Source of the DNA: Aradus depressus
Taxonomy: Eukaryota > Arthropoda > Insecta > Hemiptera > Aradidae
Length of the DNA: 64,000 nt
Reading direction: 5' to 3'
Assembly (NCBI GenBank): GCA_963662175.1
Contig: OY759215.1
Location: 13,567,079-13,631,078, forward strand
The notes under the pieces were generated by a model. That model was not told where the DNA came from and ran no database searches. It worked only from the letters and a program-made list of their open reading frames with translations. Positions 22,501 through 31,620 of this stretch are shown here, piece after piece (the stretch's first letter is position 1; every line of letters starts with the position of its first letter). A program made the translations under genes and the position numbers.

Positions 22501-24536
22501 TCCATTGGTTTTTCAACCTTTGGTGGCATTGCAAATAACTGGCATTGTAAATAACTATATTTCAGATAAATTTTATTTTTTAATGAAAGATACGTTTTGA
22601 AATATGGGATTGGAATTTTACATATATTTATATATACATATTTTACATTTATATACTATATAGTGATAAAAAAAAATGTAACTTGTATATTAGAAACCTC
22701 CATGTTAGTAAAGCATCACTCGTATTTCAGAAGTAACACAATATTGACTGGGCTGAAACGCATCTTTTGTTGCAACCCCTAATTTTCAGATTAAAAAAAA
22801 ACTCATGAAAATATTAAGCCTCGGTAATTTTAGTTAATATTTTGATAGTCATTTAAAAAACCATGATAAAAGTATTCAATATTCAATTTATTTGATTTAG
22901 CAGAGAAATTGACGTAGTTTACTATCTAGTATTTCGGCGCATACGAGACATTTTTTATCTCTTATTGTATACATTTTTCAACTTTATTTTCACTTTCGAT
23001 GATTCTACATAAGATGCATCACTTTCTGCAACAGAATCGATAAAAAGCCCGCTTATTTGTTTTCACATATTACGGGGTTGCGTTTCAACACAATAGCTAC
23101 GTGATACCAATTAATACTAAATTAAATAATTCTAAATAAATAAAAACTAACCTGCCGAGGATTGACCAAGATGGCGTTGCTTTTATTGCCAGTAACCAAA
23201 GTCTTTAAATTATCTCCAGGCGTATTTCTCAACTCTGCGTTCCATGACGAAGAAATGGAAGAACCTAATTAGATGTAAATAATTAATAAAATATTATACT
23301 ATTGAAATCAATTATCACAATATTTATCAATTATAAGAAAGAATAATGAGAACTGAAGTGCAAACAGGTCGGGGAGGCGTCACTTATAGGGCAACAACGA
23401 CCCTTCGCAATTGACGTGCCCGAAACAATTAAACATAAATCACTCGTGTTTTTGAATATATAAGGTTGCGAGGGAAGAAAAATATACAAGGGAAGAATCA
23501 AATTGTGTACATTTTCGAGAATACAGTTTATAACAGAAAAACGTGATAGGGTATTATATAGGGGCAAATAATCTGAACATTGTGAATTCATTCCCGTACA
23601 TTCATGGTTTAAAATCAATTTTAATTTTAAAAAATTAATACCTTTTCCCTTTTACAGGTTTTGTAGGCCAACAACTCTGGCTCATATACATAAAATCAAA
23701 GCCACATGAAACTTGGAATGTCTTAGAAGCAGAGAATAGCGACTGGTTGCAGAACATTTTTCATGTCAAAACCAGAATAATTTAGTACATATGTAGTCGT
23801 GTAAGGCATCCAAATTAAACGGGTCCTCAGAGTAGTAATTTACTCTCAGAGTAAATTACGAAAATATATATTTATATTGTATATATAGCGTAGATTTTAA
23901 AATGTGTTTACCTGTCTCAAATAAAAGAAGAAATGAAGGAAAACAAATTTAAATAGTACAGATATCATATTATGAAAGCTTTGGACACGTTGGTTTTTAA
24001 CGGATTGACAATGGCTATTAGCGTTTGGGTTATATTGGCTTTCGGTTAGATAATAACACATGATGAGCCTGAATTGTTAATATAGGAGACTTTTTATTTA
24101 AAGAAGAAAAAAAGTTAAGTCCTTCTACCGTAACAACATACTTTTGTTCGTTATTGTATTGAAATAGTATACCTGATATTTAGGGATTTTTCATGAATTT
24201 TAAGCCTACTGTTGATTTTCAAACGAACTTACCTGTAGGTTTATGAAGAATGAAAAGGATCTTTGCACTTCAAGTTGTTATTTTAAAATCAAAAAGAGAC
24301 GCATTTCTCTGGTATTTAATTAGTTATTTTTTTTAAATAATAAACCTAGCTGCGTACAAAAATACCGGTTGAAAACTGATTAAACAAAATTTATTAAAAC
24401 CGTATGATTGCACAAAACCGACCAAAGATCTGTGAAACAATAATACAATAGAAAAAATTAAATACACATACAAATATTTGTGACCAACAAATAAAGAAAG
24501 ATTATCAAGCGTCGCATACATACCGCTTTCCTCCAT
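16343..24536 (-). CDS. ERCC1: ERCC1, DNA excision repair subunit (five coding exons)
   Basis: ERCC1 pairs with XPF (ERCC4) to form the structure-specific nuclease that cuts 5' of lesions in nucleotide excision repair and also acts on crosslinks; it works in the nucleus. Coding exons on the minus strand are 24,524-24,536, 23,152-23,264, 19,500-19,697, 17,617-17,802 and 16,343-16,570. All junctions have GT/AG and matching phase, giving 738 bp (245 residues plus stop), a little shorter than the human protein because of a short N-terminus. The central domain (from [13 protein letters not shown] to [15 protein letters not shown]) keeps the XPA-binding groove residues in [12 protein letters not shown] and PDYI, and lacks a nuclease motif, as is normal for ERCC1. 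The end is a tandem helix-hairpin-helix domain ([25 protein letters not shown]) for binding XPF. The gene appears intact and functional. Confidence 0.96.
16675..17050 (-). repeat. Interspersed repeat family A (CCGATGTAATGAATGTATCG type), copy 1
   Basis: Within ERCC1 intron 4. The edge AAAGTCGTCGGCAATGTA with TTCCCCAGCGCGAATCAAT, and the inner words TCATTACATCGGCAGTTATT, match in reverse orientation the copies at 20.97, 39.64, 40.56, 47.5, 52.45 and 61.13 kb. Confidence 0.7.
17424..17448. repeat. Poly-T tract
   Basis: Run of about 22 T inside ERCC1 intron 4. It could be a retroposon tail, but no target duplication could be matched. Confidence 0.8.
17617..17802 (-). CDS. ERCC1: ERCC1 coding exon 4
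   Basis: 186 bp, phase 0 at both ends (acceptor TGTTTTAG, donor AAA|GTTTGT, a weak but usable donor). Encodes [38 protein letters not shown] and the start of the first helix-hairpin-helix region. Confidence 0.96.
18890..18990 (+). mobile_element. Short GAAACCGGT retroelement tail, copy
   Basis: GAAACCGGTACATTTTATGT, GTGGAATTAGACAATAT, AACAAGTTATTTG and a final TTTTTATTTATT line up with the element at 45,805-45,912 (minus strand) and, more distantly, with the 107-bp insertion at 15.5 kb. Located in ERCC1 intron 4. Confidence 0.7.
19373..19399 (+). other. G-quadruplex-type tract
   Basis: Five G-runs of four or more separated by single bases (GGGGTGGGGTGGGG and so on). About 100 bp inside ERCC1 intron 3-4. 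On the ERCC1 transcript it reads as C-rich. Confidence 0.75.
19420..19446. repeat. Poly-C tract next to an ERCC1 splice donor
   Basis: About 22 C followed by ACCCC. On the ERCC1 transcript this is a long G-run roughly 55-80 nt downstream of the exon 3 donor. A second C-tract lies at 19,853-19,865 before the exon. Confidence 0.8.
19500..19697 (-). CDS. ERCC1: ERCC1 coding exon 3
   Basis: 198 bp, phase 0 at both ends (acceptor TTTGCAG, donor CAC|GTAAGT). Encodes the XPA-contacting part of the central domain: [41 protein letters not shown] and the strand [11 protein letters not shown]. Confidence 0.96.
20263..20382. repeat. 30-bp perfect inverted repeat
   Basis: GGGAGGGTCAACATTTTATT and the ten bases after it (20,263-20,292) recur as the exact complement at 20,353-20,382, with a 60-bp loop. 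A third partial copy of CCGAAGAAATAAAAT sits at 20,476. Probably a small palindromic mobile element in the long ERCC1 intron. Confidence 0.85.
20970..21410 (+). repeat. Interspersed repeat family A, copy 2
   Basis: Starts with CCCCAGCTACACCAAGTACA, contains AATAACTTTCAATGTAATGA and CAACTATTGATATTTAGCCC, and ends with GATTAATTCGTGATGGGGAA followed by GTACATTACC. Resembles the copy at 52,450-52,745 along most of its length. Confidence 0.75.
21515..22310 (+). mobile_element. tRNA-headed SINE, split by a MITE
   Basis: The head GGTAGCTCAGTGGTATGAGT matches a tRNA-type A box and GGTCTCGAAACCCGGG a degenerate B box, so polymerase III transcription is likely. The body resumes at 22,138 with GTCCTTCGGATGAGACGTTA, GAGCCTGTACGGTGTCAGAC and GAAAGAGCGCTCTGGTAGTA. 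Body fragments recur at 31.1 kb and 50.9-51.06 kb on the minus strand. The middle is occupied by a 505-bp hairpin element. Confidence 0.85.
21634..22138. mobile_element. MITE with ~150-bp inverted ends, inside the SINE
   Basis: Inverted arms begin GCACAGTGTGAC and end TCACACTGTGC. Inside the arms, GAGCCCCCGCTCAATTTTTG, ATATTTGTGAAAGCTGGC and ACTGCGGGTTTCACA on the left recur as complements on the right. There is no coding frame. Because the SINE continues on either side, the MITE inserted after the SINE. No unambiguous target duplication was seen. Confidence 0.85.
22338..22529 (-). CDS. Small basic ORF in ERCC1 intron, unknown
   Basis: 63 codons from ATG to TGA/TAA on the minus strand, unusually GC-rich for this intron. 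The product is hydrophilic: [15 protein letters not shown], a lysine/arginine cluster [20 protein letters not shown], then [12 protein letters not shown]. The duplicated phrase GCAAATAACTGGCATT / GTAAATAAC lies just upstream, and the SINE end lies just downstream. I do not recognise a family. It may be a piece of a retroelement ORF1 or a retrocopy; no intron or poly-A tail is evident. Confidence 0.35.
   Translation of the reverse strand: MPPKVEKPMEDQSVGEGVSSTPPDPKRKKKSKATRNRDAKRLDELRLRSKGKHEFSRDAISND
23152..23264 (-). CDS. ERCC1: ERCC1 coding exon 2
   Basis: 113 bp between the acceptor AATTAG and the donor CAG|GTTAGT. It encodes the variable N-terminal region and then the start of the central domain, [10 protein letters not shown], equivalent to the human NSIIVSPRQ. 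Too short and phase-shifted to stand out as an open frame; found by similarity. Confidence 0.93.
23835..23859. repeat. 25-bp hairpin
   Basis: Perfect 12-bp arms (GTAATTTACTCT) around one base. Confidence 0.8.
24524..24536 (-). CDS. ERCC1: ERCC1 coding exon 1
   Basis: Only 13 coding bases, ATGGAGGAAAGCG (MEES plus one base), followed by the donor GTATGT. The leftover G joins GT of exon 2 to make a glycine codon, which fixes both the start and the frame. Upstream bases ACAAG before ATG are acceptable as a start context. Any untranslated first exon is not resolved. Confidence 0.85.
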
Positions 24537-24936
24537 CTTGTAGAACAATGACAAAACAAAATTACATATTCAATAAGAAGAAATATATAAATCAAATTCA
24601 ATATCGAAAAAATCAAAAGATTCAAAAGTTCTCAGGAACTAACTTGTTTAAGAAATAAGGGCGGGATAGATGAATGATAAAAGACAGGAAAATCTCAATC
24701 CACCATTTGTAACAATTTAGTAAGGGACTCATAACCCTCATAGGACAACAGCGCTACTGTCAGAGAGGGAAATTGGAATTTAATTCTTCATTCACAGACG
24801 ACTGTTGTGGATTTGAAAAAAAAAAACTTGTGAAATAAACTTCCGTTCCGCGTTTTCTTCAGAACGGATATCACACCTCCTTCGGTGACATGTCGCATTA
24901 ATTGATGATAGCAAGTGTCGTTAAAAAAATGTGATA
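24537..24936. other. Upstream flank of ERCC1
   Basis: 400 bp between the ERCC1 start codon and the next element. It should hold the ERCC1 promoter and leader; no TATA box or other recognisable site stands out. Confidence 0.5.
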
Positions 24937-24989
24937 TCTATATTAATAAAGCTGAAATGGGGTTTGTTTGATTGATAATATGTTTGTTC

Positions 24990-25845
24990 CAACATCACGG
25001 CTGAACGGATTTTCATGAAACATCACATGTAGCATCCTTTTGAGCCAGATTAAAAAATTGGCTATATGGCGTCACAAAATTTTGTACGGGAGAGGGGGTT
25101 GTAGGGGAGCCCTAAGCATAAATATAGTGCTAACTCATTAACGAATGATCAGATTTTCATGAAAAACATGTAGTATTTTTAAAAGCCATGTTCAAATATA
25201 GGCTATGTGACGACTTAAAAATTTGCATGGGCGGAGGGGGGGGGGGGGGGGCCATTAGCACATAAATAGTTCCAGCTCATTAACGGATGATCGGTTTGTC
25301 CCGAAATTTCACATGTAGTATTCTTCAAAGCCAAATTGAATAATCATGAATGAGAAGAGGAGGATAAAATTTCTGCGGGTTCACTAACTGCATTTTGGGT
25401 TGTCATGCAATTTCACATGTAGCATTCTTATAAGCCCAAATGAAAAATAGACGTGACGTCTCAAATTTCAGAACAGAAAGGGGGGGGGGGGGGGGGGGGG
25501 GGGGAACAGCATAAAATTACTGCTAGCTAATGGCTGATAGGATACTCATGGAATTTTGCACGTAGCATTCTTATAAGCTCAAATTTAAACTAGGTTATGT
25601 GACGTCTCTTTTTGAATGAGAAGGGGACGCATCATGAAATTAGTTCTAACAAAATAACGGCTGTTTGGAATGTCATTTAATTTCACTTGTAGGATTCTTA
25701 CAAGCCCAAATGGAAAATAGGTTCGGTGACGTCTCAAATTTCTGTATGAGAGGGGGGAGCGCAGAATAAAATTAGTTATAGCTCAATAACGGCTGTTTGA
25801 ATTGTCATGGAAATTCATCTGTACCTAACGTCTAACAAGTTCATC
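24990..25845 (+). repeat. Degenerate ~140-bp tandem units (direct)
   Basis: About six to seven copies of a unit containing TTTCATGAAA, ACATGTAGCATTCTT, a GTGACGTCTCAAATTT-type segment, a G-run and GCTCATTAACGG. The G-runs grow to about 13 bases (25,237) and about 24 bases (25,480). The same unit appears inverted at 26,638-27,040 and 33,060-33,440. Confidence 0.85.
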
Positions 25846-25879
25846 ACCATCACTTGGGGTTCGGTCCGAAGGACGACGT

Positions 25880-26110
25880 GCTCAATGATTTGTTCACTTC
25901 CCAGTTAAAACAACTAAGGGCTCCGTCTAGATTTCCAAGTCACGATCCTGAGCTCATTAGACACCACATGTAAAGAAAAAATAAGTGTCTGTTTAGGACA
26001 AAGGTTTTTTTTCAATTCCCAGTAAAAACACCTAAAGGCCTCGCAACATTTCGATCTCGTAATCCTGTGCTCATTAGACACTATATGTAAAGATAAAGTA
26101 AAGATTCTGA
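25880..26110. repeat. Two ~120-bp diverged direct repeats
   Basis: TTCCCAGTTAAAACA ... GAGCTCATTAGACACCACAT and TTCCCAGTAAAAACA ... GTGCTCATTAGACACTATAT are two copies of one unit. Confidence 0.75.
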
Positions 26111-26170
26111 TTGGATTTAACAAAAATTGTCGAGGAAGAAATATGAAAATTGCTTTGTTGCAATGTTTTG

Positions 26171-26637
26171 TTAACCACTGGGCATCACAGCTAATATGTG
26201 CCTTGCAACGGCGGACCCTATAGCTAGTACGTAGTTAGGACCACTGGACATCACAGCTAGTATGGGCCTTGCAACGGCAGACCCCACAGCCAGTTCGTAG
26301 TTAGGACCACTGGGCATCACAGCTAGTATGTGCCTTGCAACGGCGGACCCCACAGATAGTACGTAGTTAGGATCACTGGGCATCACAGCTAGTATGTGTC
26401 TTGCAACGGCGGACCCCACAGCTAGTACGTAGTTAGGATCACTGGACATCACAGCTAGTATGTGCCTTGCAACGGCGGACCCCACAACTAGTACGTAGTT
26501 ATGACCACTGGGCATCACAGCTAGTCTGTGCCTTGCAACGGTGGACCCCACAGCTAGAACGTAGTTAGGATCACTGGACATCACAGCTAGTATGTGCCTT
26601 GCAACGGCGGACCCCACAACTAGTACGTAGTTCCTAC
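26171..26637 (-). repeat. 66-bp minisatellite, ~7 copies
   Basis: Period 66 bp: CATCACAGCTAGTATGTGCC, TTGCAACGGCGGACCCCAC, AGCTAGTACGTAGTTAGGA. Because 66 is a multiple of three and the unit has no stop on the minus strand, a 148-codon frame runs through it (repeating GSAVARHILAVM). I regard the frame as a by-product: it has no domain, no splice signals, and lies inside a transposon nest. Confidence 0.9.
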
Positions 26638-27045
26638 TACTACATGTGAAATTTCATGACAATCCGACCATTAGTTAATGAGTTAGCACTATCTTTATGC
26701 TTGGGTCCCCCTTACAACCCCCCCTCCCCTTCAAAATTTTGAGCCGTCACACACCCTATTTTTCTATTTGGCCTTCAGGAATACTACATGTGAAATTCCG
26801 TGACAATCCGACCATTAGTTAATGACCTAGCACTATATTTGTATTTAAGCCTACCCCCACAAACCCCCTCCCGTTCACAATTTTGTGACGTCACACACTC
26901 TGTTTTTCAATTCTACATATTGAATTTCATGACAATGCGACCATTAGTTAATGAGTTAGCACTATTTTTATGCTTAGCCCCTTTACAACACCCCCCCCCC
27001 CCCCCTCCCGTTCGAAATTTTGGGACGCCACATAGCCTATTTAGA
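26638..27045 (-). repeat. Inverted ~140-bp tandem units
   Basis: Three units (TACATGTGAAATTTCATGAC, GACCATTAGTTAATGAG, a C-run) are the reverse complement of the units at 24,990-25,845, making this part of the outer element palindromic. Confidence 0.85.
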
Positions 27046-27476
27046 CCAGTCAAATAGGGATTTCACCTCGGAATGAAAGGTAATAAGCTATAAATTTGTA
27101 TAAACCTTTGATTTGACATTATAAAAGTTGGCTCAAAAGTCTCATAAGATCTCGTGTCCTGTCTTGAGATATTCAAGGTCAAAGGTCGCAAAAACCGTTT
27201 TTTTGGAAATATCTCGTTTCCTATGCTTTAAATGATATTTGCATTTATTATAAAAGTTGTAGAGCATAATATTCTCTACAAAGTAGCTCTTGTGCATTTT
27301 TTTATATGATTAACAGTTTTTGAGATAGAGCGCGAAGAGTGCAGAGAGCTCAGTCATATACGTCATAATGTAACGTCAACCGCGAATCCCAATAAATAGC
27401 TAGGTTTATAGAGTTAATTATTCATTAAAAAAATTATAATTATGAAAAAATCTTCATTATTAACTAATTATTTAAA

Positions 27477-27483
27477 ACATTAT

Positions 27484-27520
<37 letters not shown>

Positions 27521-28665
27521 CATTGGAGGGGGAAATGCTGTGACGCACATCCAGGGAAGGTAGCCCTGGATAGTGTGGGACTCGAGACGGTTCACCATCA
27601 CCATACCCACTAAAACCCCCTCCTTGCCGATCCTGATTCCCTTCCGCGGAACTGACTGTCTGTCATTACTTCGCGGAAGGGAGGAAGGGTGGCTGGTAAC
27701 GCCCCTTCTTCTGTTTTATTACCGCTACTGTTCCTTGTCAGCCCTCTCCTGAAGGGCCAACCCGCCCATGATGAGCGCTGCAAAATCGCAGCCTTCATCC
27801 CACGACTCCTGGGAGCGCAGCATAGCGTCCACGTAACTGGTAGCAGTCAGTGGGGCGCCCATGCTGCACTCCAGATTTTTCCTTCCCTCCTCAAATCTGG
27901 GGCATTTGAGGAGGACATGCTCCGCCGACTCCGTCTCACCAAGGCACGCGGGGCAGTCTGGTGTTGTTGCTGCCCCGATTTTGTGGAGGTACCCCCGGAA
28001 CCCACCGTGTCCCGTGAGTACCTGGGTGAGGTGGTAATTCACCTCCCCATGCTTTCTGGTGAGCCAAGGCTCGACTCGAGGGATGAGCCGATGGGTCCAC
28101 CGTCCCTTTGTGGACTTGTCCCATTCTTCCTGCCACTCCCTAATTGTCCTGGCCCTCTCTGGCTCTGCTGGACCAGGGCTGGCCCCCGCGTCCTGATAGA
28201 AGACCCGGTTTCCCCTGTGGTCGAAGCGCTGCACCACCTCTTCCACCTGAACCGGGTCTTGTTTCCTTTTGAAGTGTCGCGTACGTTCCCGTGCCAAGAG
28301 GTCAATGGGGGGCAGCCCAGCAATTACATAGGCAGCGTCGCCAGAAACTGTTCGGTAGGCGCATGCGACTCTCAGTGCGCTTCGCCTGTGAGCGGGGGCG
28401 ATCAGCCTCAGGTATGAGGGAATCCTCGTTGCATCTGCCCATGTCGGGGCCCCGTGCAGAAGGATGGAAGTGCTGACTCCTGCCAGCAATCTTCTCCTGC
28501 TCTGCCTAGGGCCACCGACGTTGGGCAGAATTCTCGAAATCGCGGCCGATGTCCTGGCGGCCTTCGCTCCCACGTATTTGAGGTGCTCCCTAAAAGTGAG
28601 CCTCTGATCCAGCATTACTCCCAGGTACCTGATTGCCGGTTGGGTCTCGATACATTATATGTATT
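27477..28665 (-). mobile_element. 5'-truncated LINE with target duplication
   Basis: The 14-mer ACATTATATGTATT flanks the insert at 27,477-27,490 and 28,652-28,665. A run of about 30 T at the left is the poly-A tail of a minus-strand insertion. The body is GC-rich, unlike its surroundings, and encodes the end of a reverse transcriptase protein. It landed inside the left inverted end of the 27,055-32,478 element. Confidence 0.93.
27725..28651 (-). pseudogene. LINE ORF2 C-terminal part (R1/jockey group)
   Basis: The frame is open from the 5' truncation point to the stop, about 308 codons. It begins in the thumb region after the reverse-transcriptase core (IRYLGVMLDQRLTFREHL), continues with the conserved LLHGAPTWADA and RSALRVACAYRTVSGDAAYV, and ends in a CCHC-type zinc knuckle (CPACLGETESAEHVLLKCPR). 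The polymerase YADD motif and the endonuclease are lost to truncation, so it is dead on arrival, but there is no internal stop, which suggests a recent insertion. Several overlapping shadow frames on the other strand are not real. Confidence 0.9.
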
Positions 28666-28788
28666 ACTATTATTATACATTTCAATTATATTTTTATTCA
28701 GCAAACATCTATCATTATTTTATTCCTGGTAAATATTATTAGCTAATATTAGTAGTAAATATATGTGTCTATTTAATTTTCTTCATCA

Positions 28789-29541
28789 TCATCTTCTTCT
28801 TCTGGTAGCTGAAGAACTTCCTTCATCCTCGTTATCAATAACGTTTTTTTCTAAACCTTCAAGGATGTCAAGGTAATAAGCACTTTCTTCATCGAGATCA
28901 TTTTGATAAGATGAAGCGTTGAGGCATGCTTGTCCATTACATTGACCACAAACTAAAGAGCACTGCAACACCGATTTACTGCATCCACAGCGCGAACCAC
29001 AACCAGTCTTGCAGTTGCAAAATATTATGTTAATCAGTTCATCTGGTGCTGGTGGCAATAAAGTTGTTATCGATTCTAGGACTTCATTTTGCAGCACCCA
29101 ACCCCATTCCTGGGGTCCTAAATCGTGCCCTAACCAAGTTTGAATCTGGTAGTAGACACGATTGATATGTTGATGGGCTGCTGCACTTGTTGGTGGAAGA
29201 GGAGATAACTACATCGGTTTGTTGAGCTTTGTTGATTTGACGAATTGCCTGTAGCGAAGATGATCGATATTGTTCACAGATTTTGGAGCATTATATATGG
29301 CTATCAAGATGCGGACTCCATTTTCAAGCAATGTTTGTACAGGACAGTTTTCTTCTTGAAATACTCGAACCAATTGATCCAAATCGGGAAGTTTCTCTAA
29401 TGATGTATTAAAAGTTTTTTTTCCCTTTTTAAAAAACGCAGAAGTCGTGTCACAGCCACTGAATGCGAATTCACTGAAATTGAAAAAGAAACCAGTCTTA
29501 ACTGTACTACAGATATCTATAGTATAGAACATCTGTCCCAA
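28789..29541 (-). pseudogene. Cysteine-rich transposon-associated protein, C-terminal exon
   Basis: After an acceptor-like TTTTTCAATTTCAG the frame reads EFAFSGCDTTSAFFKKGK, then YNAPKSV, HLRYRQFVKST, PLPPTSAAAHQHINRVYY, WLGHDLGPQEWGWVLQNE, LLPPAPDELINIIFCNC and a cysteine cluster CKTGCGSRCGCSK...CGQCNGQACLN. This is the signature end of a large protein family that is multiplied in arthropod and cnidarian genomes and behaves like a mobile-element protein; its biochemical role is unknown to me. One in-frame TAG at 29,206-29,208 (after LNKPM) interrupts the frame where a glutamine is usual, so the copy is broken. The 5' exons are missing; the Tc1 element lies upstream. Confidence 0.75.
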
Positions 29542-30059
29542 CTTACTACAACATAAAAGGTCATATTATAGGGACCCACATTTCCAGGTATAATCTAACA
29601 ACATACTATTTACATTGTATTCAAGAGTTAACAAATGTTAAAACAAAAATACTTCGTTTCTTTCCTGCTTAAAATGTAATTATGATAAATGAGAAAGTAA
29701 TTAAAATGTATTTAAAGTATTTCACTTGATTATTTATAAGAAATAAGTAAGTACAGTCAGTAACAAAAATGTTCGGACGGTTTGATTTTTCAATAAAAAA
29801 TTATAATAATTAAATGCAAAAGTAATAAAAAATAATTTAAAAAAATAATTAAAGCCATTTTTCAATCAAGAATAAGAATTCAAAAGTGGGTTAGGATAAA
29901 GGAAAAACAGCTTTGATTAGAACAAATAAATATTTTAATTTAATAAATTTTATAACAAGTAATGTAGGTAACAAAAATTTTCGGACAAAAATGTAAACAA
30001 CTATAAATAAATTCAATGTTTTTTTTACGATTTCACAAATTCAAAAACCATAATGTTAA

Positions 30060-31620
30060 TTAATATTTGGTTGGGTACCCTTTTTGTGTAATAACATCTT
30101 TCATTCGATTCGGCATTGATGATGAAACTAATTTTTTGGTGAAATTTGGAGATATTTTACCCCACTCTTCTAATAACTTTTGTTTCAATTCGTTTTTTGA
30201 AGCAATGGGTGTTAATCGAATTTTCCTGTCGAGCTCACCCCATACGTGTTCAATTGGGTTGAGATCGGGCGATTGGGGGGGGTTTCATAACTTTAGGGCA
30301 GTTATACAAAAGCCAAGTACGTACCAATTCACAGGTGTGTTTCGGATCGTTGTCTTGGTAAAAATGAAAAGTCCGTAAAATCCCAAGTTTTTCAGCACTC
30401 TTTTTCAAATTGCTCCTTAGTAATTCGGCATAAACTTTTCCAGTCATGGTGGTTTCAATGAAAACCAGTTCACCAATTCCACTAGACGCCATACACCCCC
30501 ACACCATCACTGAGCCACCCCCATGTTTTACTATTGGTTTTAAATTTTTTGGATTCAGTTCCTCATTACGCCTTCTCCAAATTTTGTCGCGACTGTCGGG
30601 ACTAAATATATTAAACTTACATTCAAAAGTATTTGCTTGCAATAGAACAAACCGCAATAATAAAATATTCTTGTATCTGGTAACTCTTCACAACATAAAA
30701 AGAAATCTCAGGTCATGTAATGTCAGAAAACTAGATTTTTGTGATATGACGTTGGAAGAGAGCGACAGCAGCGCTGACCCTCGGCAGAAACCGTCCCTTC
30801 CCCCTACTCTATCCCCTCCACCTTCCCTCTAAAGAAACTAAGTACCTACCTAATTTTTCTAATTTAAAAGTTTTTTCTCCGATATTTCGACAAATAAATG
30901 TTTCCAGATCATGTCCGTTTACTTCCATATAATATATGTATACATATACTATTACTTTACTTTTGTTTACTTCCCTATACATATAATATATGTATACATA
31001 ATAATATGTACTAACAATTTTGTAATCGTGTGAACATCAGAGATCAATTGCATGTGTGTGTTTATGTGAGAGCTCAAACGCTTTGACCTGACATCGTACA
31101 GGCTCATGACCATCGCTTAACATCCCATCCGAAGGACGGAGAGCTTAAGTCTATTTTACCTCGCAGATTAATGACATTACTCCAAAAAATTTCTGAATGA
31201 TTCTGGAACTCTTTTGCGAAGCTCAATCTTTTTTTTATATTTTTTTCACTCACAAACGGTTTTTGGTACTCTCCCATTATATCCTGCTTCTTTTAGAATT
31301 CTTCGAACATTTTGTGGGTGAACTTTCTTTCCCGTTTCTCTGTATACCTCGGCGACGATCTGAGGTGCACTCCTCGAGGGCTTGTTTTTAATTTTCCGGA
31401 CAACGCTACACCTTTCTCGGTCGTTTAATACTCTTGGACGGCCAGAGGAAGATTTCAAATCTATCCGATCCTCGTGCTTATACCTTCGAATTACATCGGC
31501 TACGGTGCTTTTACTTCGGCCTACCATACCACCGATTTTGCGGACACTTGATCCTTTTTCATAATTAAAAATTATTATCTGTTGAGCTTCAAAAGATGTT
31601 CGACCTATCTTGACAGCAGG
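30060..31620 (-). pseudogene. Tc1-like transposase, broken
   Basis: Reading from about 31,620: EAQQIIIFNYEKG, KIGGMVGRSKSTVADVIRRY (paired helix-turn-helix), GRPRVLNDRER and RRILKEAGYNGRVP. A one-base loss near 31,250 shifts the frame; the other frame continues SEKNIKKRLSFAKEFQNHSE to FWSNVI. There an insert (about 30,640-31,170) splits the gene and removes the first catalytic aspartate. The frame resumes with CKFNIFSPDSRD, KHGGGSVMVWGCMASSG and HFYQDNDPKHTC (second aspartate). An extra base in a C-run at 30,276-30,283 shifts it again before SPDLNPIEHVWGELDRK (the glutamate) and the stop at 30,060. Spacing fits the D34E class. No in-frame start codon was found. Confidence 0.92.
30640..31170 (-). 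mobile_element. Insert splitting the Tc1 transposase, with SINE piece
   Basis: At 31,075-31,170, on the minus strand, GTCCTTCGGATGGGATGTTA and GAGCCTGTACGATGTCAGGT match the body of the SINE at 22.1 kb. The rest (30,660-31,060) is AT-rich with TATATGTATACATA repeats and a C-rich patch near 30,790-30,830. Exact ends were not resolved. Confidence 0.7.

Noticed and set aside
26171..26617. 148-codon frame repeating GSAVARHILAVM
   Set aside because: It is the minus-strand reading of a 66-bp minisatellite inside a transposon nest; no gene signals.
27689..28476. 242-codon plus-strand frame and others opposite the LINE
   Set aside because: Shadow frames of the GC-rich minus-strand reverse-transcriptase gene; no similarity of their own.
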